Assembly (NCBI GenBank): GCA_016931995.1
Contig: JAFGDS010000077.1
Coordinates: 1 to 50,508, forward strand
Length of the DNA: 50,508 nucleotides
Origin: Pirellulales bacterium
GTDB lineage: Bacteria; Planctomycetota; Planctomycetia; Pirellulales; Thermoguttaceae
Direction: 5' to 3'
The stretch's first letter is position 1. Each line of letters opens with the position of its first letter. The notes below the pieces were generated by a model, which was given only the letters and a program-made list of their open reading frames with translations, was not told the origin of the DNA and searched no databases. Shown here piece by piece: positions 44,880 to 50,508 of the stretch. A program made the position numbers and the translations under genes.

Positions 44880-46163
44880 ATGCAGGAAACCTGTCCGGCC
44901 TGTGGGTTCCGGATTGCCCACCCGCTCTATCATCCCGAGCCGCAGCCCTTGGCGGCGCTGAACCTCCCCCGCTCGGGCGAGGCCGCCCGGGAGGCCCTGC
45001 GGTTTCCCATGGATTTTCACGTCTGCGCGTTTTGCGGGCACATCTTCAACCGGCAGTTTGATTACTACCGGATCCCGTACGAGGAAGACTCGAACCTGAT
45101 GTACAACCGCGGGGCCCTGTGGCAAGACCACATGGGCCGGCTCGTCGATCTGCTCGTCGACGAGTACGACATGCGGGGCAAGACGCTGGTGGACATCGGC
45201 TGCGGCGATGGGCTGTTCTTCCAGAAGCTCCTCCAGCGGGCGCCCGAGTGCCGGTGCGTCGGCTTCGAGCCGGGCATCGAGGCCGACAACGCCCGCCGGG
45301 CGGGACTCGAAGTGTACAAGGACTACTTCCATCCCCAACGCGACCTGAAACGCCTCCGGCCCGACGTGCTCGTCTGCCGCCACGTGATCGAGCACCTCCA
45401 ATGCCCTCGGGACCTCGTGGGCGAGATCGCCTACTGGTGCAACCGTTACGAGCTCGCGCCGCTGTTCCTGGCCGAGGTCCCCCGGATCGACAACGCCATC
45501 GAGCAAGGCCGGCTCTCCGATTTTCTCTACGAACACGTCTCGAACTTCACCGACTACAGCTTCCGCACGCTGTTCGAGACGACCGGCTACGACGTGCTCG
45601 AGCTGGCGCCTTGTTACGGCGACGAGGTCCTCGTGGCCCTGGTCCGCCCGAGGCTCGAGCCGCGGCTGGCCGCGATCGGCCGCTCCACGGCCACGTTCCG
45701 CCAGCGGATCGCCGAGCAATTGCGCGAGGTTGGCCGGCAGCTCGACGCGCTGGTCGAGCAGGGCCGGTCCGTGGCGTTCTGGGGCGCCACGGGCAAGGGC
45801 GCCGCGTTCCTGAACGCCTTCGGCGTGGACGGTCGGCGGTTTCCCGTCGTGGTCGATTCGGACGAGCAGAAAGCGGGGCGTTTCGTGCCCGGCACCGGCC
45901 AGGAGATCCGCCCGCCCGACTACCTCCGCGACCATCCGGCCGACGTGATCGTCATCACCACCCGTTGGCGGGCGAAGGACATCTTCGACGAAATCCGGCG
46001 CCGGCAGGTCCGCTGCGACGAGGCGCTGGTGCTCGAGGCCGGCCGGCTGCAACCGTATCTGGGAGAGGACGCATGGGCAAACGAGCCAAGTCTACGAATC
46101 GAAGGACCACACCCCGGCGGCTTGAAGCCGGCGTCGCGACGCCGCGCGGGCCGCTTGGTCTGA
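44880..46163 (+). CDS. SAM-dependent methyltransferase with zinc ribbon and C-terminal Rossmann domain
   Basis: Protein of 427 residues, ATG 44880 after AAAGGA. The N-terminal zinc-binding module has C5/C8 (CPAC) and C49/C52 (CAFC). A class I methyltransferase follows, with motif I VDIGCGDGLF (104-113) and acidic E130 in VGFEPG. The C-terminal domain has VAFWGATGKGAAFLNAFG. This three-part plan is that of sugar C-methyltransferases (TylCIII/NovU-type) acting on nucleotide sugars. It could modify a sugar that the next gene transfers to flagellin. The last about 30 residues overlap the next gene by 91 bp and are not typical of the family, suggesting a lost stop. Confidence 0.87.
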   Translation: MQETCPACGFRIAHPLYHPEPQPLAALNLPRSGEAAREALRFPMDFHVCAFCGHIFNRQFDYYRIPYEEDSNLMYNRGALWQDHMGRLVDLLVDEYDMRGKTLVDIGCGDGLFFQKLLQRAPECRCVGFEPGIEADNARRAGLEVYKDYFHPQRDLKRLRPDVLVCRHVIEHLQCPRDLVGEIAYWCNRYELAPLFLAEVPRIDNAIEQGRLSDFLYEHVSNFTDYSFRTLFETTGYDVLELAPCYGDEVLVALVRPRLEPRLAAIGRSTATFRQRIAEQLREVGRQLDALVEQGRSVAFWGATGKGAAFLNAFGVDGRRFPVVVDSDEQKAGRFVPGTGQEIRPPDYLRDHPADVIVITTRWRAKDIFDEIRRRQVRCDEALVLEAGRLQPYLGEDAWANEPSLRIEGPHPGGLKPASRRRAGRLV

Positions 46164-48070
46164 AGACCATCAAAACGCCGCTCGCCGTCGGTTCGACGCT
46201 GGCCGGCCATGCGGTCCGGTCGCTCGACGGCGCGCTCGATAGTCTGGCCCAGGGCCAGCCGTCGACGGCGATTGCCCCGGCTCCACCTCCGCCCTTGGCG
46301 AACGTCTTTGGATCGCATCCCACGGACGTGAACACCGAGGCGTTGCTCGCGTTATATCAGCAGGGGGAATACGGCGACGTGCTCAAGGCGTTCCTGCGCG
46401 TCTTCCACCATTTCGAGGAGACGCGATACGAGGACGTCGACGGTCCGCTTCAAGATCGCATCGACCGCTTCGTCGAGACATTCTTGTATATCATGGCCAA
46501 GCCGGATTTCCGGATCCTCGAAAAGCTCGCGCCGCTGGCCGTCTGCTACAACCATATCATCGCGAATCTCGTGGCCATGTCGTCGTTTCACACGACCGAT
46601 CCGCAGGTGCGGATGCTGATGCGTCAGAAGGGGAATTTCGTCAAGCTCTTGATGCTCTATTCGCCGCAGAATTCGATCCGGCTGGATGCGGAGCACTTCT
46701 TCGCCACCCAGCCCGTCCTGACGTCGCTCTGGTACATGATGACGCCCATCGCTCGCGGCGGCGGCGCCACCCGAACGGTTTACGAGAACCTGAAGCACCA
46801 CGTGGCCTCGATGAGCGACCGCTTCATCGTGCCCGACGAGCGGGTTGCCCCTCTCTATTTCCTTTCGACGTATTTCGACCCCGACCGCGACCGCGACGTC
46901 AAGCGCCGCCTTAACACCCAGATCCAACAGCGCGTGGACCGGATTAGGATCCGAAATCGCCCCAACCCCGACAGCATCGCGATCGTCACCGCGAAGTGGT
47001 TTCCGGCCAGCGCGGTGTATCGGAGTTCCCATCCCTTCATCGAGCGGCTCGCCCGGCGGCGGCAACTCACGCTCGTGCATCTCGGCGTCCCGACGCGCGA
47101 CCTCGACAAGTCTCTTTTCGCCAGGGTCTGCCAGGTCGTGGTCCGCGACGGAACGGCCAAGGTGGACGACGTGCTGTCAAACGACTTTGCCATGGTCTAC
47201 TTTACGGACGTCGGAATGAACCCCGAATCCGTTTGGCTGTCGAACATGCGCCTGGCGCCGATCCAAGCCGCGGGCTACGGCCACCCCGTGAGCACGTTTG
47301 GCTCGCGAGTCGACTATTTCATTGGCGGGGCGGACGTGGAACTGGTCGAGAACGCCCAGAAGAACTACTCGGAGCGTCTCGTGCTGATCCCCGGTCTGGG
47401 GGCCCACCCGGTCTATCCCAATTACACGCCCCGCAGGCCGTCGCACCCCGACAATCAAATCGTGATTAACTGCCCCTGGGGCTACGCGAAGCTCAACTAC
47501 CCGATGGTCCAAAACCTTCAGGCGATTCAACGCCGTGCCCGGCGCACCCTCCGATTCCAATTCCTTCCGGCCTGGTCGCTTGCCAACTACAACGCGACCG
47601 TGCCGTTTCGACGCGAACTCTGCGAGGCCTTTGGCCAGACCGTGACCCTCGTGGCCAATCAAACCTACGACGTCTACATGCAATGGATGGAAAAGGGCCA
47701 CCTCTCGATCGACTCCTATCCCTTCGGCGGGTACAACACGATCGTCGATTCCTTGCACCTGGGCCGGCCCATCGTGACGTATGAAGGCACGCGGTTCGCC
47801 AACCGCGCGGCTTCGGCCCTGCTGCGCCGGCTGGGCCTCGACGAACTCATCGCCCACAACGACGAGGAGTACATCGAGAAGACCGTCCGTCTCGTGGACG
47901 ACGACGCCTACCGCGACGACCTCACCCGGCGCCTGGCCGCCATGGACCTCCGCGCCATGCTCTTCGACACCGCCGAGCCCGAAGCGTTCGAGCGGGCCGT
48001 CGATTTCCTCATCGAGCACCACGAGAGCCTCGCCCAAGACGGCACGCGCTCGCCGATCTTCATCCAGTGA
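46073..48070 (+). CDS. GT41-type glycosyltransferase (SPINDLY/HMW1C-like)
   Basis: Protein of 665 residues from ATG 46073 (GGGAGAGGAC just upstream). After a low-complexity, Pro-rich N-terminus (about 1-85), a helical region spans about 88-260. Two Rossmann-like halves follow: GYGHPVSTFGSRVDYFIGGA (401-420), YSERLVLIPG (432-441), and the nucleotide-sugar segment SYPFGGYNTIVDSLHLGRPI (548-567), then TRFANRAASALLRRLGLDEL. These correspond to OGT/HMW1C motifs (GHP..., donor pocket, ...RLGL-ELIA). TPR repeats are not evident. Family members transfer GlcNAc or hexose to Ser/Thr or Asn of cytosolic and flagellar proteins. The flagellin substrate is inferred from location. Confidence 0.85.
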   Translation: MGKRAKSTNRRTTPRRLEAGVATPRGPLGLKTIKTPLAVGSTLAGHAVRSLDGALDSLAQGQPSTAIAPAPPPPLANVFGSHPTDVNTEALLALYQQGEYGDVLKAFLRVFHHFEETRYEDVDGPLQDRIDRFVETFLYIMAKPDFRILEKLAPLAVCYNHIIANLVAMSSFHTTDPQVRMLMRQKGNFVKLLMLYSPQNSIRLDAEHFFATQPVLTSLWYMMTPIARGGGATRTVYENLKHHVASMSDRFIVPDERVAPLYFLSTYFDPDRDRDVKRRLNTQIQQRVDRIRIRNRPNPDSIAIVTAKWFPASAVYRSSHPFIERLARRRQLTLVHLGVPTRDLDKSLFARVCQVVVRDGTAKVDDVLSNDFAMVYFTDVGMNPESVWLSNMRLAPIQAAGYGHPVSTFGSRVDYFIGGADVELVENAQKNYSERLVLIPGLGAHPVYPNYTPRRPSHPDNQIVINCPWGYAKLNYPMVQNLQAIQRRARRTLRFQFLPAWSLANYNATVPFRRELCEAFGQTVTLVANQTYDVYMQWMEKGHLSIDSYPFGGYNTIVDSLHLGRPIVTYEGTRFANRAASALLRRLGLDELIAHNDEEYIEKTVRLVDDDAYRDDLTRRLAAMDLRAMLFDTAEPEAFERAVDFLIEHHESLAQDGTRSPIFIQ

Positions 48071-48155
48071 CCGGGAACCCCCGCCAGACAAGGGCCGTGA
48101 CGGCATCATCAGGCGTGGTGCCGCCCAAATGGGTCCGGTGACGTTGAGCGCGGAG

Positions 48156-48190
48156 GGGATCACGAAAGCGCGAAAGGACGAAAACACGAA
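48156..48190. repeat. Right arm of 35-bp inverted repeat
   Basis: Inverse of 44827-44861 with one mismatch. Together the arms bracket the methyltransferase and glycosyltransferase genes exactly. Confidence 0.88.
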
Positions 48191-48362
48191 TCGCTTTTGT
48201 TGGCAACATTACCCATCTTGTCAATCGTGTTAATCCTGTCCAACAAACCTTCCCATTGGACAGAATGGGCAAGATATTCTTCGGCGTCTCGGCGGCCTCC
48301 GTGGTGGCCGTCTGCTGAACGTCTTCGCGTTTTCGTCCTTTGCCGACGAACCCCCACATCGA

Positions 48363-48454
48363 GAACGAAAACGGAGAACGAAAACGGGGAACGAAAACGG
48401 GACAGGAACGAAAACGGGAGGAACGAAAACGGGACAGGAACGAAAACGGGACAG
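48363..48454. repeat. Six-unit tandem array GAACGAAAACGGG(ACAG)
   Basis: Units start at 48363, 48376, 48389, 48406, 48421 and 48438 and are 13, 13, 17, 15, 17 and 17 bp long, all starting GAACGAAAACGG. The reverse complement of the full unit is CTGTCCCGTTTTCGTTC, which matches the REPIN-like arm in dinG apart from a one-base change and a one-base insertion. Confidence 0.9.
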
Positions 48455-48479
48455 GTACGATATTGACAAAATAGGTAAG
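48443..48479. repeat. Left inverted arm of the RAYT unit
   Basis: 37 bp starting AAAACGGGACAGGTACGATA, overlapping the last array unit. It pairs with 49209-49245 (32 of 37 positions by eye). Confidence 0.85.
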
Positions 48480-48497
48480 GGCTTTTAGCGTGGGGGG

Positions 48498-49193
48498 ATG
48501 CCTCGCACTGCACGAATCGCGCCGGGAGGGATGGTCTTTCACGTTCTCAATCGGGGCATTGCGCGGATGCAGATCTTCGAGAAGCCCGGGGATTACGAGG
48601 CGTTCGAGCGAACGGTGTGCGAGACGTTACAGGAGGCGCCGATGCGGATTTGCGCCTACTGCGTGCTTCCCAATCACTGGCACTTGCTGCTTTGGCCGCA
48701 GCGCGACGGCGACCTGGCCAAGTTCATGCACCGATTGACCATCACGCACGTGCGGCGCTGGCAGGAGCACCGGCATTTTGTGGGGCTCGGTCACGTGTAC
48801 CAGAGTCGATACAAGTCGTTTCCGGTTGAAGAGGACGAGCATTTTTTGGCGGTGGCCCGATACGTCGAGCGGAACGCCCTGCGGGCCAACCTGGTCGAGC
48901 GTGCCGAAGCGTGGCGTTGGTCGAGCCTGTGGCGTCGTTGTCGCGGGGGAACGGAGGAGAAGGCGATTCTCGCGACCTGTCCGGTCGAGTTGCCCGGCGA
49001 TTGGATCGAGCGCGTCAACCGGGCCGACAACAAAAAGGAGTTGGAGGCGTTACGCCGGAGCGTCCATCGCGGCCGTCCGTACGGCACGTCCGATTGGCAG
49101 CAGCGCATCGCGAAACGCCTCGGCCTGGAATCCGCCTACCGTGCGGTCGGCCGACCGCGAATCGGTCGCCATGCCAAGTCCGCGCCAGAGTAG
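48498..49193 (+). CDS. REP-associated tyrosine transposase (RAYT, Y1 family)
   Basis: Y1_Tnp/IS200-related single-strand transposase of 231 residues. The family N-terminus MPRTARIAPGGMVFHVLNRG is followed by the histidine-hydrophobic-histidine motif NHWH (59-62) that binds metal. The catalytic tyrosine is one of Y101 or Y105 in VYQSRYKSF. RYVERNALRANLVERAEAWR is the RAYT-specific segment. The family is single copy, non-selfish in most hosts, and linked to mobilisation of REP/REPIN palindromes. Flanking inverted arms (48443-48479, 49209-49245) and the tandem array carry that repeat core. The start ATG 48498 lies in GGGGGGATG, so no separate Shine-Dalgarno is visible. The frame is intact. Confidence 0.92.
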   Translation: MPRTARIAPGGMVFHVLNRGIARMQIFEKPGDYEAFERTVCETLQEAPMRICAYCVLPNHWHLLLWPQRDGDLAKFMHRLTITHVRRWQEHRHFVGLGHVYQSRYKSFPVEEDEHFLAVARYVERNALRANLVERAEAWRWSSLWRRCRGGTEEKAILATCPVELPGDWIERVNRADNKKELEALRRSVHRGRPYGTSDWQQRIAKRLGLESAYRAVGRPRIGRHAKSAPE

Positions 49194-49208
49194 GAACGCG
49201 AGACGCAG

Positions 49209-49245
49209 CTTCCCCATCTTGCCAATATCGGACCTGTCCCGTTTT
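49209..49245. repeat. Right inverted arm of the RAYT unit
   Basis: 37 bp containing CAATATCGGACCTGTCCCGT, which continues TTTTGCC. The stretch GTCCCGTTTTTGC is identical to 13 bp in the hsp70 intragenic repeat. Confidence 0.85.
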
Positions 49246-49523
49246 TGCCCCTTAAGCAAATGGGCTGCACTGAATGCGTGATTAACATTGTTGCGTGTGG
49301 CGGTGGCGGCGAGGACCCGGTCTTGGCAAGAAAGCGCCGGATGGAAATGGCCGATAACACGGGATGCACTGTGTGCGGCTCAAAAGGTCCAGTAACCCCC
49401 GGAATCGACACCCTCGACCGAGGCCATGGCGAGGATTGGAGCCACACGTGTGAACATCCAAGTGACTACAGTCCATGGCCGTTTAAGCCTACCGTCCCTC
49501 CGTATGGGTAGTGCGTCAGAAAG

Positions 49524-49751
49524 ATGTGCGTCGTCGAATACGTCAATTGCTGGCCGGATCGTAGGGTACCTTGGTTTCAAAGAAGTGGTAATGCGCCACT
49601 GGGGAAGTTGGATTACGAAGCAAGCAGGGCCCAGCTCTTTGCCGAAGACGAAGTGCGCAAGTTGATTACTGCGGCGCTCGTCGAGGCTGCCGCACCGTTG
49701 CACGCGGTTTTCGTCCATCTCACTGCCGAATCCGCCCTGTCCCTGCTGTGA
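49524..49751 (+). CDS. Small hypothetical protein
   Basis: A 75-residue frame starting MCVVEYVNCWPDRRVPWFQR. Its second half (LFAEDEVRKLITAALVEAAA) is amphipathic and looks protein-like. The upstream AGAAAG is a weak ribosome binding site. No domain was recognised. It could be spurious or a remnant. Confidence 0.35.
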   Translation: MCVVEYVNCWPDRRVPWFQRSGNAPLGKLDYEASRAQLFAEDEVRKLITAALVEAAAPLHAVFVHLTAESALSLL

Positions 49752-49844
49752 TGGAACCGTTAACATTTCCCTTGTCTGGTTGTGTGAAAGTCATCTTCGA
49801 GCGCCTGTGGTTCTCGAACCGCCATTGGTGTGGATTGGAGCACA

Positions 49845-50468
49845 ATGAGAGACTTATGTCATTATGTTGCCCAAATCGGGACACAAGCCACAGCGTCGGC
49901 GGCGTGGGTACCGGCGTTTGCGCTCTTCCTGATCATCCAGACCATGCTTGCTGGATGTAGCGGGCCGCCCGAGGACACTTGTAGCAGGCCGCCGGAGGAC
50001 ACTTCCTCCGCCTGGGGTGTGAAGTCGCCAAACGCTCCTAACGAAACGCTTCTACATTGGGGGCTTTTTAGTCCGCCGGCCACGAGACAAATTGAATTGA
50101 CGGCGGAATTGGCAGACGCGCTGACCCACGACACTGATGAAGTAGTGGACCTCTGCGAATGTTCCCTGACCGACGAGGTCAGGGCCAAGGTGAGCCGACT
50201 CCGCCGTGTGCGGTGGCTGCGACTGCCCGTCCAGGTGGGACCGGCTGACCTGCGATGGCTCGGTGAGATGCGACAGCTTCGAGGCATCTCGCTAGGCGAG
50301 GCAAATATGATAGGAGCCGATTTCCAGATGCTGGGCGAGATCAAAGAGCTTCAGTGGTTGGATCTTGGTTGTGCACGGATGGCTGCCAGCGACTTCAAGA
50401 CTCTACCCCAACTGAAGTCATTGTGTCCTGCCCCAGTCGGAATTGGAATTCTCGTTGTTGCGGGTTAG
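49845..50468 (+). CDS. Short lipoprotein with leucine-rich-repeat-like C-terminus
   Basis: Protein of 207 residues. ATG 49845 is preceded by GGAG at 5 nt spacing; GTG 49830 is less likely. A hydrophobic segment (WVPAFALFLIIQTMLAGC) ends in a lipobox LAGC with Cys38, so lipid attachment after export is likely. The following linker contains a duplicated PPEDT. From about residue 95 the pattern VRWLRLPVQVGPADLRWLGE, LRGISLGEANMIGADFQMLG, LQWLDLGCARMAASDF matches about 24-residue leucine-rich repeats. Only about three repeats are present, and the last breaks down into PAPVGIGILVVAG, so the protein may be truncated by a frameshift. Confidence 0.6.
   Translation: MRDLCHYVAQIGTQATASAAWVPAFALFLIIQTMLAGCSGPPEDTCSRPPEDTSSAWGVKSPNAPNETLLHWGLFSPPATRQIELTAELADALTHDTDEVVDLCECSLTDEVRAKVSRLRRVRWLRLPVQVGPADLRWLGEMRQLRGISLGEANMIGADFQMLGEIKELQWLDLGCARMAASDFKTLPQLKSLCPAPVGIGILVVAG
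49957..50004. repeat. 24-bp tandem duplication in the lipoprotein gene
   Basis: Two 24-bp units (GTAGC-GGGCCGCC...ACACTT) differ at two positions and keep the frame. They encode the duplicated CSGPPEDT/CSRPPEDT segment. Confidence 0.8.
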
Positions 50469-50477
50469 TATAACCCG
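50461..50477. repeat. Palindrome overlapping the lipoprotein stop codon
   Basis: CGGGTTAGTATAACCCG is a perfect 7-bp stem with a 3-nt loop, and the TAG stop lies inside it. No T-tract follows. It may be a transcript end or an insertion edge. Confidence 0.55.
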
Positions 50478-50494
50478 AAGCGAAGGAGGATTCC

Positions 50495-50508
50495 ATGAGT
50501 GGCAAGGA
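50495..50508 (+). CDS. Start of an unidentified gene (3' end outside window)
   Basis: ATG 50495 follows a strong Shine-Dalgarno GAAGGAGGA (50482-50490) by 4 nt. Only the codons for MSGK are visible. The product cannot be identified. Confidence 0.5.

Larger units (their letters stand above)
48071..48497. other. Repeat-rich intergenic region (427 bp) upstream of RAYT gene
   Basis: It contains the right arm of the 35-bp inverted repeat, a TCAATCGTGTTAATCCTGTC-type dispersed sequence at about 48217-48240, a TTCGCGTTTTCGTCCTTTG segment at about 48323, and then the tandem array and left flank of the RAYT unit. No gene was identified. Confidence 0.6.
49194..49844. other. Low-coding region (651 bp) with lower GC
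   Basis: Base composition is visibly less GC-rich than the upstream 48 kb. The right RAYT arm is at its left end. A short cysteine-containing frame at about 49260-49511 (MGCTECVINIVACGGGGEDP) lacks a ribosome binding site and could be a remnant. One further small frame is listed separately. Confidence 0.4.

Noticed and set aside
48363-48454. Tandem array considered as a CRISPR array
   Set aside because: Units are 13-17 bp with no spacers of constant length and no cas gene is near.

Overview
The window is GC-rich, densely coded bacterial chromosome. It most resembles a planctomycete of the Pirellulales type, inferred from the protein repertoire (an HpnN-like MMPL exporter, a PQQ-propeller secreted protein, a YegT-like nucleoside permease, flagellins with long inserts) and from many short palindromic repeats. 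No rRNA or tRNA gene and no CRISPR array was recognised.

Layout. 1-5137 (minus strand): N-terminal part of DNA polymerase III alpha, then a large RND/MMPL exporter. 5530-7376 (plus): exported coiled-coil protein and a URO-D/MtaA-like protein. 7607-11330 (minus): MFS nucleoside-type permease and DinG-like helicase. 11635-13353 (plus): motA-motB. 13369-16263 (minus): large atypical Hsp70. 16629-24056 (plus): PQQ-propeller protein, then an AddB-like/AddA-like recombination nuclease-helicase pair. 24178-26668 (minus): LptF/LptG-type permease and an aminotransferase. 26794-29696 (plus): ComF, DUF502 protein, HemC. 30044-44536 (plus): flagellar block flgF-flgG-flgA-flgH-flgI-flgJ(rod-binding only)-flgN-flgK-flgL-csrA-fliC. 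44880-48070 (plus): methyltransferase and GT41-type glycosyltransferase, probably for flagellin or surface glycosylation. 48498-49193: REP-associated tyrosine transposase (RAYT). 49845-50508: a short LRR-like lipoprotein and the first codons of another gene.

The flagellar block builds rod, P and L rings, hook-filament junction and filament. Its regulation is partly visible: a consensus sigma-54 site (29970-29985) precedes flgF, a sigma-28-like site (41074-41100) precedes fliC, and csrA sits just upstream of fliC, whose leader carries four GGA motifs.

The most unusual feature is the repeat landscape. A RAYT gene is bracketed by inverted arms and a tandem array sharing the core CTGTCCC(G)TTTTCG. 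The same core, arranged as inverted pairs, lies in frame inside the dinG and hsp70 coding sequences. A second palindrome is in frame inside the addB-like gene. A third family forms three 72-bp elements with almost invariant arms and variable centres. A fourth (GCGAAGCCGCAAGCGG) occupies four intercistronic gaps of the flagellar block. Together they look like REPIN/RAYT-type parasitism that tolerates in-frame insertion into essential-looking genes.
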